From Chrysomallon squamiferum (Eukaryota > Mollusca > Gastropoda > Neomphalida > Peltospiridae), in the NCBI GenBank assembly GCA_012295275.1, contig CM022667.1, positions 19,398,410 through 19,462,409 of the forward strand: a stretch of DNA of 64,000 nucleotides, in the 5' to 3' direction. The position numbers and the translations under genes are program-made. This document shows, piece by piece, positions 54,801 through 64,000 of this stretch. Every line of letters begins with the position of its first letter. Position 1 is the first letter of the stretch. Under the pieces are notes generated by a model, which worked only from the letters and a program-made list of their open reading frames with translations, was not told where the DNA came from and did not search any database.

Positions 54801-55514
54801 TTCTTTTGTTTCTTATAATGATGAAGCAAGATAAATAAATAATTAAATACAGATAGCAGCATTATTGTATTTATTAAATTTATTAATATTAACAGTAAGT
54901 TTTATAGAATTTGTATTTTCCTTTGTGCATTCATAGTTAATTCATTAAAACCATAGTCGTTGTACTTGAAATATTATTGTAATATTGTATAATATATAAT
55001 TTAAAAAAAAAAACAACAATGATCTCTATATAATGTTTATTCACTCTTATTGACAGGTGGCAGTCCTGGAAAAGTGGGCAGAAACCTGCTGTTTCTCAAA
55101 GACGGTCGAATAATTAATCTTGGAGCAAAAACTTCAGTGAATGTTGGACCAGGGGTAAGTGTTAAATAAAATAATTACAGACTAATTATTTATAATGCCT
55201 TATACCAGTACTTAACCACTGAGTTGTAGAAGACAAAACTCAATTATATATATATATATATATAAATAAAATAAAAATAAATATATATATATACAAATAT
55301 AATGTTCTGCTTACGAGAGAAAATTTAAAATACATTGCTAATATATTGTGTTATTGTTTTATATCAGGATGTATTTCACCTGGAGACCCCAGGAGGAGGT
55401 GGGTATGGCCTGTGCACTGACCGAGAGGATTGTGAACCAGCAACGAAGAAGAAAAAACAACAGATGACAGCTGGCAGTCTTCATGAATACAAGTTAGCTC
55501 AAGAATCTGCATAG
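37759..55514 (+). CDS. OPLAH: 5-oxoprolinase (ATP-hydrolysing), gamma-glutamyl cycle
   Basis: Thirty-four exons: 37759-37926, 39138-39329, 39713-39838, 40376-40482, 40731-40846, 41569-41648, 42044-42096, 42346-42458, 42556-42644, 42774-42891, 43275-43417, 43895-44023, 44343-44455, 44882-44970, 45922-46003, 46509-46645, 46973-47111, 47635-47747, 48043-48106, 49127-49227, 49627-49663, 49913-50023, 50125-50226, 50767-50941, 51348-51457, 51793-51867, 52087-52233, 52604-52738, 52955-53104, 53315-53389, 53772-53854, 54396-54556, 55057-55154 and 55368-55514. About 1292 aa, against 1288 in human. It converts 5-oxo-L-proline and ATP to L-glutamate in the cytosol. The HyuA-type half has [30 protein letters not shown] and [14 protein letters not shown]. 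The HyuB-type half has [34 protein letters not shown] and [18 protein letters not shown]. Two faults: the exon 1/2 junction does not fit GT-AG in frame, and exon 16 lacks one base. Everything else is intact, so sequence error is likelier than a pseudogene. Confidence 0.94.
38691..38730. repeat. (CA)n microsatellite
   Basis: About 20 CA repeats in OPLAH intron 1, preceded by GTAT repeats and followed by a short TA run. Confidence 0.95.
39034..39125. repeat. (ATT)n microsatellite abutting the OPLAH exon 2 acceptor
   Basis: About 30 TTA repeats with two TTG interruptions end 12 bp before exon 2. They stand where the pyrimidine tract should be. Confidence 0.9.
45784..45854. repeat. Poly-A and TA tract
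   Basis: Two A runs separated by a short unique piece and followed by TA repeats, in OPLAH intron 14, about 70 bp before the exon 15 acceptor. Confidence 0.9.
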
Positions 55515-58500
55515 TCAGAATTACCTGTTCTGTGAGTGCTGCGTTTTCACAAAAAAGTAAGGGCAGTGTATGTAGTGAGAACAGTACATATGTTTAGAAA
55601 TAGTGCATATGTTTAAAAATAACCAGAATAATGGATATATTCAAAAATAGAATAGTAGTAAAAATAGAACAGTAAAAATAGTATAATGTATGTGTTAAGA
55701 AGATATTAGCAGAAATAGTCATCATAATGTATGTGAATAGAGACAGAAGATGTTTAACATTGGAATGGTAAACATGCATGTATATGGAAATAATATAAAA
55801 TGTATAGAATAAAATAGCATAATGAATGTTTATACTAGAAATAACAATCTTCAGAATAAAAACTTAAAGATATAGATTATTAAGATAAAAATATTTATCC
55901 AAAAGATTTTTCAGATTATCTCTTAAATGATAAGTTGTGTGATAATCAGAAAGTTTTATTATATTCAGAAATTGTTTATTGACAGAGATTATTTAAGCAT
56001 GTAAATCATGATTCATAATTATAACCAGAAATTGTTAATTAATTTATACAAGAATGTTAGTTTTGGGATGTATTTTTTACTTCAGCAGTTTAATTCTATA
56101 TCTTTTATATATATATAGTTGGAATATACCATTTTAGATATATACTTTTATTTCTAATAATGAAATTTATAGTTTAATGTTAGTTTAATTGTTACAAGTT
56201 ATAAAAATTAATTGATCTTCCTGAAGGGTGAACTAAAGAAGATCTGATGGTATGGAGCTTTTTGAATTTTTGTTTTATTTTTTGAAAAATATTTTTTTAG
56301 ATGTAGTACTCTTTTCTGCTACATTATGATCTCCACTGAGTGTGTTTAGCCCAGTGGTTATCTGCTCAGCATTTCCTCTTTACTATACCCATGTGATTAA
56401 TTTCCAATCCAGCACTTGTTTATTAAAGTATACATTAAGTGTTTTCTTAGGAGTGGAAGGTTCATGTAAAATAGCTCTTGTTGTTAATCATTAGAATTTA
56501 GACAAGAACCAAGGTCTTTCTCTTTTAAATCATCTTTACACCAGAAATAAATAATCTAAATAATTTTAATTTTATAATGTGTTGATGTGTTATTAAACAT
56601 CCAGTCTTTCAAGCTTTAATGATTTACTTTTTGAATAGTGTGCTTAATATGGAAATTCCCACTAAGAACTGAATGATGTTATTATCCTAGGTCCAAATCT
56701 CAGGTTTAATATTTACATCACTACAAGTCTGAAATAGTTGAGTTAATGTTGCCTCTAATAGTGATAGATATCTATCTCCACTACATTTCTTATGATTAAC
56801 CTGGTATTTCAATAGAACAATCTGAATTATTAATATATACACTTGTATTTCAGTCATTTTTTGATATTTCAACTTTATTTGTGTTTTTCAGTTACTAACA
56901 TACATATGCCGATACACCACTCCTCATTTTAAAATTTACTATTTTTTGAATCATCCATATCATGAAATATCCAAAATGAAGTGGATATCTTATATAAAGG
57001 AAATGACGTGTAGACTGTATTTAGATTGTGTTTGACATTTTAAGCAATACATCTATTAGTAAGAAAGTAATATTTAATTATATTCCATTTATATTCAGCA
57101 CTTGTTTTTTTTTTTACAAATAAAAGTGGTGTTGGCAAATTAAGTGTTGTTTTTTAAAACATGCTGGGTTTTTCATATTAGACATCTCACATTGCTAAAA
57201 CATATGTACATACAATATTTGTTGTTACTATTTTTTATCCTTGTTATTATTATATCAAAAATCTAAATATTTAATGTCCAAATTAATTCAACATATATTA
57301 GGAATATAATAAAAAAAACAATAAATAAAATATGTAATTCTTTTATTTAATCAAACAAAATATTTAATTTTCAGCAAAACTTGTTTTCCTGATACATTTT
57401 ATTGTGATATTTTAATTGTAGACTTAACTAAATATATAATAAAGTTTATTCTAAAAACATTCTGTGTGTGTGTGTAATAATATAATTGATAATATATTCA
57501 TATAATATATTCATACACTACTGAAATTTGGAATCAACTTTTTACTGTCAAAAATAAATATAAAAAGTACATGCACTTTTTGATAATAATCAAATGTTTA
57601 ACTAATTATGTTCTATGATAATAACTATCCTGAAACAGTTTTACCGTTTATGAACATTCTGATAAAATTGGTACACAAAAGTAAATGGAATGATTTTTAG
57701 TTGGTAAATTTCCTGTTTATATCTGCTGCCATCAAAAAAAGAAAAAGAAATGTATGAGTCAAACATGGCTAGAACTTAAAATTTAACTTGGAAATATAAC
57801 TTATGTAATATATTGACATAATGCTTCTAACTTAGAATAGCAGTTCACAACAAAATATAACAGCTTCATGAATTACTCCAATCCAAAAACCAACAACCAA
57901 CAACCAACAACAACAAAAAGAAAAAAGAAAAGAACAGATAAACAACTATTAAGTAAGCAAATAAAGTGGCAGTCTTTTTTGAAAAATGACTAATAACTTC
58001 AGGCAGATTGCACAAAATGAAATGAAAGCACATTTTAACACAACAAATTAGTTTATAAATATTACTCATTAGCAATATGGCTATTTGTCACAGACAGAAT
58101 GTATAACAAATATGTATAAAACATCAAACAACAAAAAACAGTAATAATAATAATATCAATAACAATATTATTATTAATTATTGAAAATGTATTAAAACTA
58201 ATGTCACTACAGGACAATCAAAACAATTTTTTTTGTTTTGTTTTTTGTTTTTTAAAAGCTGATATAATTAACAAAAAGTGATTTTCATTACTTGCAGGCA
58301 AAATGTTGTTCCTAAGTAATGCTTTTAGAGGTATTTAATTTTTAGTAAAATAATTAATTAGCACAAATTGTGAATGGATCTAACAAATGTTTTTCTAAAA
58401 CATATTGGTGTATCTTATGAGGCAGTATTTTTTTGTCATATAAAGAAGTAAGGAAATACAGGTAAAAAAAAACATGAAACATGAAGAATATGAGACATAA

Positions 58501-59249
58501 AATGCTGTCTTTGCTAAAATAAAAATATGAGACTAACTAATGCCTATACACATCAACAATTTTCTAGTCAAAACTTAATCTTAAATATAAAAGACATTAA
58601 TTAAGTAACATTACAAAACCTTTTTTAATATAACATTAATTAAAACCATCAAAAGGTCAGTATATGTGATAATATAAAATTATAATAACCCCTAAACAAG
58701 ATCCAATGAACCCTCTAAAAAAATAGAGAAAATAAAATATTTTAATTTGCAGTATTTGTAAGTCCTGTAAACATGCAACACAAAAAAGTGGTGTAAAAAG
58801 AAAGGAAATGAGGCAAATATTCCCACTACTTCAGTGAATTGTTTTAATTTTACATCCCAGGCATCATGAAGTAAAAATGATCATCTTTATAAAACATTAC
58901 CACAGCTTGTTGAGTCCACAATTCTTCATGTCTTTTGGGAGGGTGCATATACAAGCACTGTTGCTGCTTGCAAATAAGAATAGTCTGTGGGAACATGATA
59001 GAGGGTTTGTTCATTGTTTTATGTAAAACAGCAGCCCACAGAAAAATAAGCTAAGATGTCATTAAACATTCATTTAAATTTTTTTTTTTAAATGTGCTGT
59101 ATCTCTTCAAAGTATAATAAAAATAAAAAAAAAAAAAAAATAATAATAATAATAATAATATATATATATATATTCTCAATCATAGTCATATATATAATGA
59201 TGAATATAGTAAAACACTAAAATAAAATTTTAAAAATAAAACATCCTTG
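55515..59249. other. Convergent region between OPLAH and the CLC gene
   Basis: About 3.7 kb without a convincing exon. It should hold both 3' UTRs. The segment at about 58850-59030 is less AT-rich than its surroundings and probably belongs to the CLC 3' UTR. A GAATAAAAT at about 55807 is the first plus-strand hexamer after the OPLAH stop. Poly-A and AAT runs occur at 59122-59160. Confidence 0.5.
56355..56430 (+). repeat. Possible tRNA-derived SINE head
   Basis: tttagcccagtggttatctg followed by ctcagcattt fits the Pol III A-box pattern TRGCNNAGTGG and is similar to the copy at 22947. gattaatttccaatcc about 45 bp on could be a decayed B box. It does not fold into a convincing tRNA. Confidence 0.35.
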
Positions 59250-62200
59250 TCACACATGTAAATGTGACTGTGAGGCAGGCTCCAGTTCCACTTCAACACC
59301 ATGAGCGTTGTGATCACCAGCATGTCTAGACAAGACAGCCGCTATTTTCTCCTGCATGCTGAAACCCATTAAATCTTTCCTTGTGATAAAACCTACAACT
59401 CGATTCATCGAGTCAACCACTGTGAGATGCCGAAGTCCCAGGGTTCGAAACACAATGTAGGTTCGTTGTAAAGAAAACTTTTCCTGAACTGCTAAAGCTG
59501 ATTGATTGGTGTAAGGATCCTAGAACAAATTACATGTAACTTTTAAATTAAAAAGTTTCAGAAGAATTGTTTGATGAATTTAATATATGTATATTTAAAG
59601 ATTTCTTTTGATTTTAGTTTGATTACTGGATAGAGTATACTTTAAGTGAATAATATATTCAATTTTCAATATTTGCAGCTGACTTATTGCTTTAAAATAA
59701 CATTGTGTATCAACCTTTACTGACTTAATAAAATACTGCCCTTCATGAATAGATTGAGAGGATACATTATTAATATAAAGCCATTTGTATTTAGATTAAG
59801 AACATTATCATATTAAAATATAGTTGTATGGACCAAGATTTACCACACTGAAATACAGCTGTTTGCACTGATCAATTACTTACCATACTAAAATACAGCT
59901 GTATGTAATCTATGTTCAGTTATTTACCATTTTAAAATCCAGCTATTTATACCTATCTTCAGTCTTTTAGCATATTAAAGTACTACTGCTTTTACCTATG
60001 TTCAGTTACTTACAATATTAAAATACAGGTCTTTGTACTTTGGTTCATTTCTGTATTTCTCCAAAGTGGTTGTCACTTCAATTGGATTCTTTAGTTTATC
60101 AATCACCATCTTGAAGAAAAAAGTTAAAAAGTGTCATTTAACACATCTTTTTTAAATTGTCATAATTTTTAACTAAGGCAGTTCTGTCACATTACTGTGT
60201 TACTTTGTTATTAGCAAATTAAAAAATAAAATCAAACACTTAAAATTATACAAAATGGACTTAAGAGTATTTGTTCAGTAGGTACATTTTAATAAGTAAA
60301 TACGAATGACTTAGAAATCTACAAAATCTATATGCTAAGCTAATTCTTATTGCAACATATTTATACTCTGATGTAAATACTATAGAATTATTACATCTTC
60401 ATATTCTATCCATGATGGTTCTGGGGCTGATTCTAGAGACTCCTCTGAAATTTCCTGCTGAAACAAATCTTCATTCATCAGAAGTACAGCCAACTCCAGC
60501 CTAAAGTATTAAAACACTACATTAAAATGAAGTAAAAAAAGCCAAATTGAAAATAGTAAAATAAACAGTAAAATGTTTAAAAAATTATGATTAATCAGAA
60601 ATAACAGTAAAATCTTAACTCATAAATAGTAAAATATATGTGGGTAATTTATATATATATAAACACACACACATAGAGACACAGACATAACACACACACA
60701 CACATAAAAATAAACACTCAAAAAAAAAAAAAAAAAAAAAATAATAATAATAATAATTCCTCTAAAATAATTGTAAAAGAATAAATTTCACATAAAATAT
60801 TTAAAAAAACAACAACATCAAAATGTAACAATTGTAAAATATATTCCAAAACACTTTACCTGGTAATTAAACCATAGAAAACCTCCTCTCCGTTTCTGTC
60901 CTTCTTGACCACCGGGAAACCACCGTGCACTGTGGACAGCAACACATCAGCCAGGACAGACACTTGGGACACTCGGTGGACGGTCACTACAGGGAGGACA
61001 TCACGTCTTTGGCTGCAAACAGTTCAAGCTGGATGCTGAAACAGATGAAAACTGTCAACATGTTGTGTGTGTGTGTGTGTTTGTATATCTATGTTCATCA
61101 GTGCAAGGGTTTATAGGGACAGGTTATAGTGTATGTTCAAATGTGAGGTGTATTACAGACACAGATATTTACATATTAAAACAAAGGTAGATTGGCTGAA
61201 ATTTTTAACGACAACATTAACATAACACAATATCAAATTCAAACAGATTTATCTACCTTTCTAAGACAAACTATAAATTCAAACAGATTTAATATCTAAG
61301 ACGAAATATAAATTCAAACAGATTTATCTACCTTTCTAAGACAAAACGAAATATAAATTCAAACAGATTTATCTACCTTTCTAAGAGGAAATATAAATTC
61401 AAACAGATTTATCTACCTTTCTAAGACAAAACATATCTGTTCTTTTTACACTGTTTATTCAGTTGTGAATACAAATTCAATAATGTTCATTTACATCATC
61501 TGTTACATCACCAGTTTTTATTACAGATATTTTAGATGAAAATACCTTTTTTTGTCAATCGTGACTCTAGGTTCACATTCCAGAAATGGAATACACTTCA
61601 GTTCAAGATGCGCATGGAAAATTGGATGAGTGAAAAAATCTCCAACCCATTTTGAAACCATGACAGCAACCATCACTGGCAGTAACACTTGAATATCATT
61701 AGTGAGCTCCATCTACAGGCAAAAAAATACAAAGCAAACATTTGTAAAAATGAAAAAAAATAATTTAAATATTTGATATTACATTCAGTTAGAAGAGAAA
61801 AACAAAATGAAGTACATTTTAATAAACATCAGCACACATACCATTATGACAGTGACAGCCATTGTTAGTCTGGAAACTCCTCCAAAGAAAGAAGCAGCAC
61901 CAATGAGAGCAAAAGCTCCAGGATCCATCCAACCCCAGAAGCTGTCTGGCTCAGTGTGCACACCGAATGCTGTCACCATCACCAAGCCGATTATTCTACC
62001 GTACAGAGCCCCAATGAGTCTGAAAGTTAATTTTATTATTTTATATATAATGTGAAACTTAATTAAAGATATGTAAAATGATTTGATGAATCAATCAATG
62101 AAAATAGTAATAATAACAATGAAGTATTATTTACAACAGTAATAACAATAACAATAAAAAAAATAACCATCTAATAACAGCAATCATAATGAAAAATAAT

Positions 62201-63597
62201 AACAATAAAAACAACTTCAATAATAATGTAAAAATAAAAACATTAACAACAAACAACAACAACAACAACAACAATAATAATAATAGCAACAGGAAAAAAT
62301 ATTCCATTTAATTATGAACATCATCAAAAATAAAATAGACGATGCATTATCAAATATCACAGAGGAACAGTTTGTTGATTCCAAACATTACTGAAAACCC
62401 CAAAACAAATGTTCTGATGATACTCACAACATTGGAACCAGCATCCCACAAGAGATGGATGTTCCTGACGACCAGCATACAGCAAGGAAGAAGTAAGGAA
62501 ATGCAGTGAACAGAGTGGAGAAGCCAAACTGGAGGTGAGTGTCCCGGGAAAACAAGTGTTTTACCGACGTCTCCAGAGTCCCAAACAGCAGAGATGCAAC
62601 TGAAACGAAGAATGTAGACTGCTACTGAAATACTTAGACTGGTACTGAAACATTTAGACTGTCTGGTACTGAAATATTTAGACTGGTACTGGAATATTTA
62701 GACTGCTACTGAAACATTTAGACTGCTACTGAAATATTTAGACTGCTACTGAAACATTTAGACTGGTACTGAAATATTTAGACTGGTACTGGAATATTTA
62801 GACTGCTACTGAAACATTTAGACTGCTACTGAAATATTTAGACTGCTACTGAAACATTTAGACTGCTACTAAAGTATTTAGACTGCTACTGAAACATTTA
62901 GACTGCTACTGAAACATTTAGACTGCTACTGAAGTATTTAGACTGCTACTGAAACATTTAGACCAGTACTGAAATATTTAGACTGCTACTGAAACATTTA
63001 GACTGGTACTGAAACATTTAGACTGCTACTGAAATATTTAGACTTAGACTGGTACTGGAATATTTAGACTGGCTGAAATACTTAGACTGGTACTGAAATA
63101 TTTAGACTGCTACTGAAACATTTAGACTGCTACTAAAATATTTAGACTGCTACTGAAACATTTAGACTGCTACTGAAACATTTAGACTGCTACTGAAGTA
63201 TTTAGACTGGTACTGAAATATTTAGACTGGCACTGAAATATTTAGACTGCTATTAAAATATTTAGACTGCAACTGAAATATTTAGACTGCTGCTTAAATA
63301 TTTAGACTGGCACTGAAATATTTAGACTGCTATTAAAATATTTAGACTGCTACTGAAATATTTAGACTGCTACTGAAATATTTAGACTGGTACTTAAATA
63401 TTTAGACCGGCACTGAAATATTTAGACTGCTATTAAAATATTTAGACTGCTACTGAAATATTTAGACTGGTACTTAAATATTTAGACCGGCACTGAAATA
63501 TTTAGACTGCTATTAAAATATTTAGACTGCTACTGAAATATTTAGACTGGTACTGAAATATTTACCAGGGACAGTCTGGATATAAGGATTTGTCAGG
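59250..63597 (-). CDS. CLC family Cl-/H+ exchanger or channel, C-terminal part (continues past the right edge)
   Basis: Exons: 63597-63566 (tentative, 32 nt), 62599-62428, 62019-61842, 61712-61546, 61012-60860, 60500-60395, 60109-60014 and 59519-59250. They give about 390 residues and all phases agree. The membrane part has FLAVCWSSGTSISCGMLVPM (the GXFXP selectivity segment, here GMLVP) followed by LLIGALYGRIIGL. MDPGAFALIGAASFFGGVSR and TNDIQVLLPVMVAVMVSKWV are typical of CLC helices N-P. Two cytosolic CBS domains follow (GGFPVVKKDRNGEEVFYGLI and LGLRHLTVVDSMNRVVGFIT). The sequence is closest in style to the intracellular CLC-6/7 and plant-like branch, so an endosomal or lysosomal exchanger is likely. 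The gating and proton glutamates lie outside the window. For exon 61012 an acceptor 31 bp upstream would bring in a stop, so the internal one was chosen. Confidence 0.88.
59840..60050 (-). repeat. About 43-bp tandem repeat containing a CLC exon tail and donor
   Basis: Plus-strand copies begin at about 59840, 59880, 59923, 59966 and 60010, each ttaccatactaaaatacagc-like followed by a ctatgttcagtta-like tail. The last copy spans the donor at 60013/60014. Three others keep a GTAAGT- or GTAAAT-like donor on the coding strand. Confidence 0.8.
60721..60756. repeat. Poly-A and AAT tract
   Basis: A run of about 20 A followed by AAT repeats in a CLC intron, preceded by CA repeats from about 60660. 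Confidence 0.9.
61232..61431. repeat. Short tandem array, 31-49 bp units, about five copies
   Basis: The core aaattcaaacagatttatct plus acctttctaagacaaaa is repeated with small length changes, some copies lacking the acctttct part. It lies in the 533-bp CLC intron 61013-61545. Confidence 0.9.
62614..63565. repeat. 20-bp minisatellite filling a whole CLC intron, about 47 copies
   Basis: The unit is tttagactgctactgaaata with variants GCTACT/GGTACT/GGCACT/GCTATT and AAATA/AAACA/AAGTA. The array spans from about 14 bp past the exon edge at 62599 to the donor at 63565/63566. On the coding strand each unit reads TATTTCAGTAGCAGTCTAAA, so each has a TTTCAG like the real acceptor CGTTTCAG at 62600-62607. 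Confidence 0.95.
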
Positions 63598-64000
63598 CTA
63601 AATCGTTACTCCAAAATATAAAATAAGCAATGAAAAAATAAATAAAGGAAACTATTTTATAGATACACTTCTAAAGCAGGATCTGTTTAATTTTTATTAA
63701 TTGGTTAGCAAGTTGTGTTTCTACTAGACATGATAATAAATGAAAATGAGAGCAGTCTGAAACAAATAACTTACTGCAAGATTATAAATGTCACATGCTT
63801 GTGCTTGTGTCTGTACTTGTGTGTGTGTGTGTGTGTATATGTGTGTGTGTGAGTGTGTGCATGCGTGCGTGCATATATCATTCCCACTTCATAACTACAA
63901 TAAGTTTCCGATGCAGTCGTCTACCTCACTACAGCTCAGTTAGGCTGTCCACCATTAAAACTGTTTGTTGTTGTTTAAAGTGTTAAAAACGTACGTTCGT
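63598..64000. other. CLC intron sequence at the right edge
   Basis: No further CLC exon was recognised. It contains a GT run near 63819-63860. The next upstream exon should lie beyond the window. Confidence 0.5.

Noticed and set aside
37759-55514. OPLAH as a pseudogene
   Set aside because: All 34 exons and nearly all splice sites are intact; only two one-base faults in short homopolymers were found, which fit sequencing error better.
56355-56430. Functional tRNA gene
   Set aside because: Only an A-box-like head is present; no cloverleaf arms or intact B box.
61012-61043. CLC exon starting at the acceptor near 61043
   Set aside because: That start leads to an in-frame TGA; the acceptor at 61013-61014 keeps the frame and gives a proper CBS domain.
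62614-63565. CRISPR or coding repeat protein
   Set aside because: The 20-bp unit has no spacers, and its length is not a multiple of three so no repeat protein is encoded in one frame; stops occur in all frames.

Overview
This is nuclear DNA of an intron-rich, AT-rich bilaterian invertebrate, most likely a lophotrochozoan such as a mollusc. That placement is an inference from the gene set (nibrin, mitochondrial LeuRS, a ZP-domain membrane protein, EXOSC4, 5-oxoprolinase, a CLC exchanger), the short introns (about 0.1-1.7 kb) and the many TTA, CA and homopolymer repeats. The species cannot be told from the sequence. Splice sites were placed by hand from protein similarity to recalled family members, reading frame and GT/GC-AG rules. 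Exon phases close without a gap in every gene except OPLAH, which has two local problems.

Layout from left to right: (1) 45-2782, minus strand, the 5' part of an unrecognised gene that runs off the left edge, with a candidate promoter near 3.72 kb. (2) About 3.73-7.41 kb, no gene seen. (3) 7412-17417, minus, nibrin (NBN), 18 exons, 770 aa, with an E2F site and a CRE-like site just upstream. (4) 18642-29372, plus, LARS2, 24 exons, 921 aa. (5) 30157-34674, minus, a ZP-domain type I membrane protein, 9 exons. (6) 35995-37690, minus, EXOSC4/Rrp41, 3 exons, 247 aa. (7) 37759-55514, plus, OPLAH, 34 exons, about 1292 aa after allowing for a one-base frame problem; its start codon is only 68 bp from that of EXOSC4. 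(8) 59250-63597, minus, the C-terminal part of a CLC Cl-/H+ exchanger or channel, running off the right edge.

The genes do not form a pathway. NBN serves double-strand-break repair, LARS2 mitochondrial translation, EXOSC4 RNA decay, OPLAH the gamma-glutamyl cycle, and the CLC protein ion transport. The one functional arrangement visible is the shared EXOSC4/OPLAH promoter. I recall these two genes as head-to-head neighbours in human too.

The most unusual signal is in the introns. In five places a tandem repeat contains the splice site of the adjacent exon. The exon tail plus its 5' splice site is repeated downstream of NBN exon 4, LARS2 exons 20 and 22 and one CLC exon. One entire CLC intron, edge to edge, is a 20-bp minisatellite whose unit resembles its own 3' splice site. 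A sixth intron is about 80% a 53-54 bp hairpin-forming satellite. Several other acceptors use a microsatellite as their pyrimidine tract. No CRISPR array, rRNA, functional tRNA or intact transposon was recognised, and I saw no new multi-gene system.
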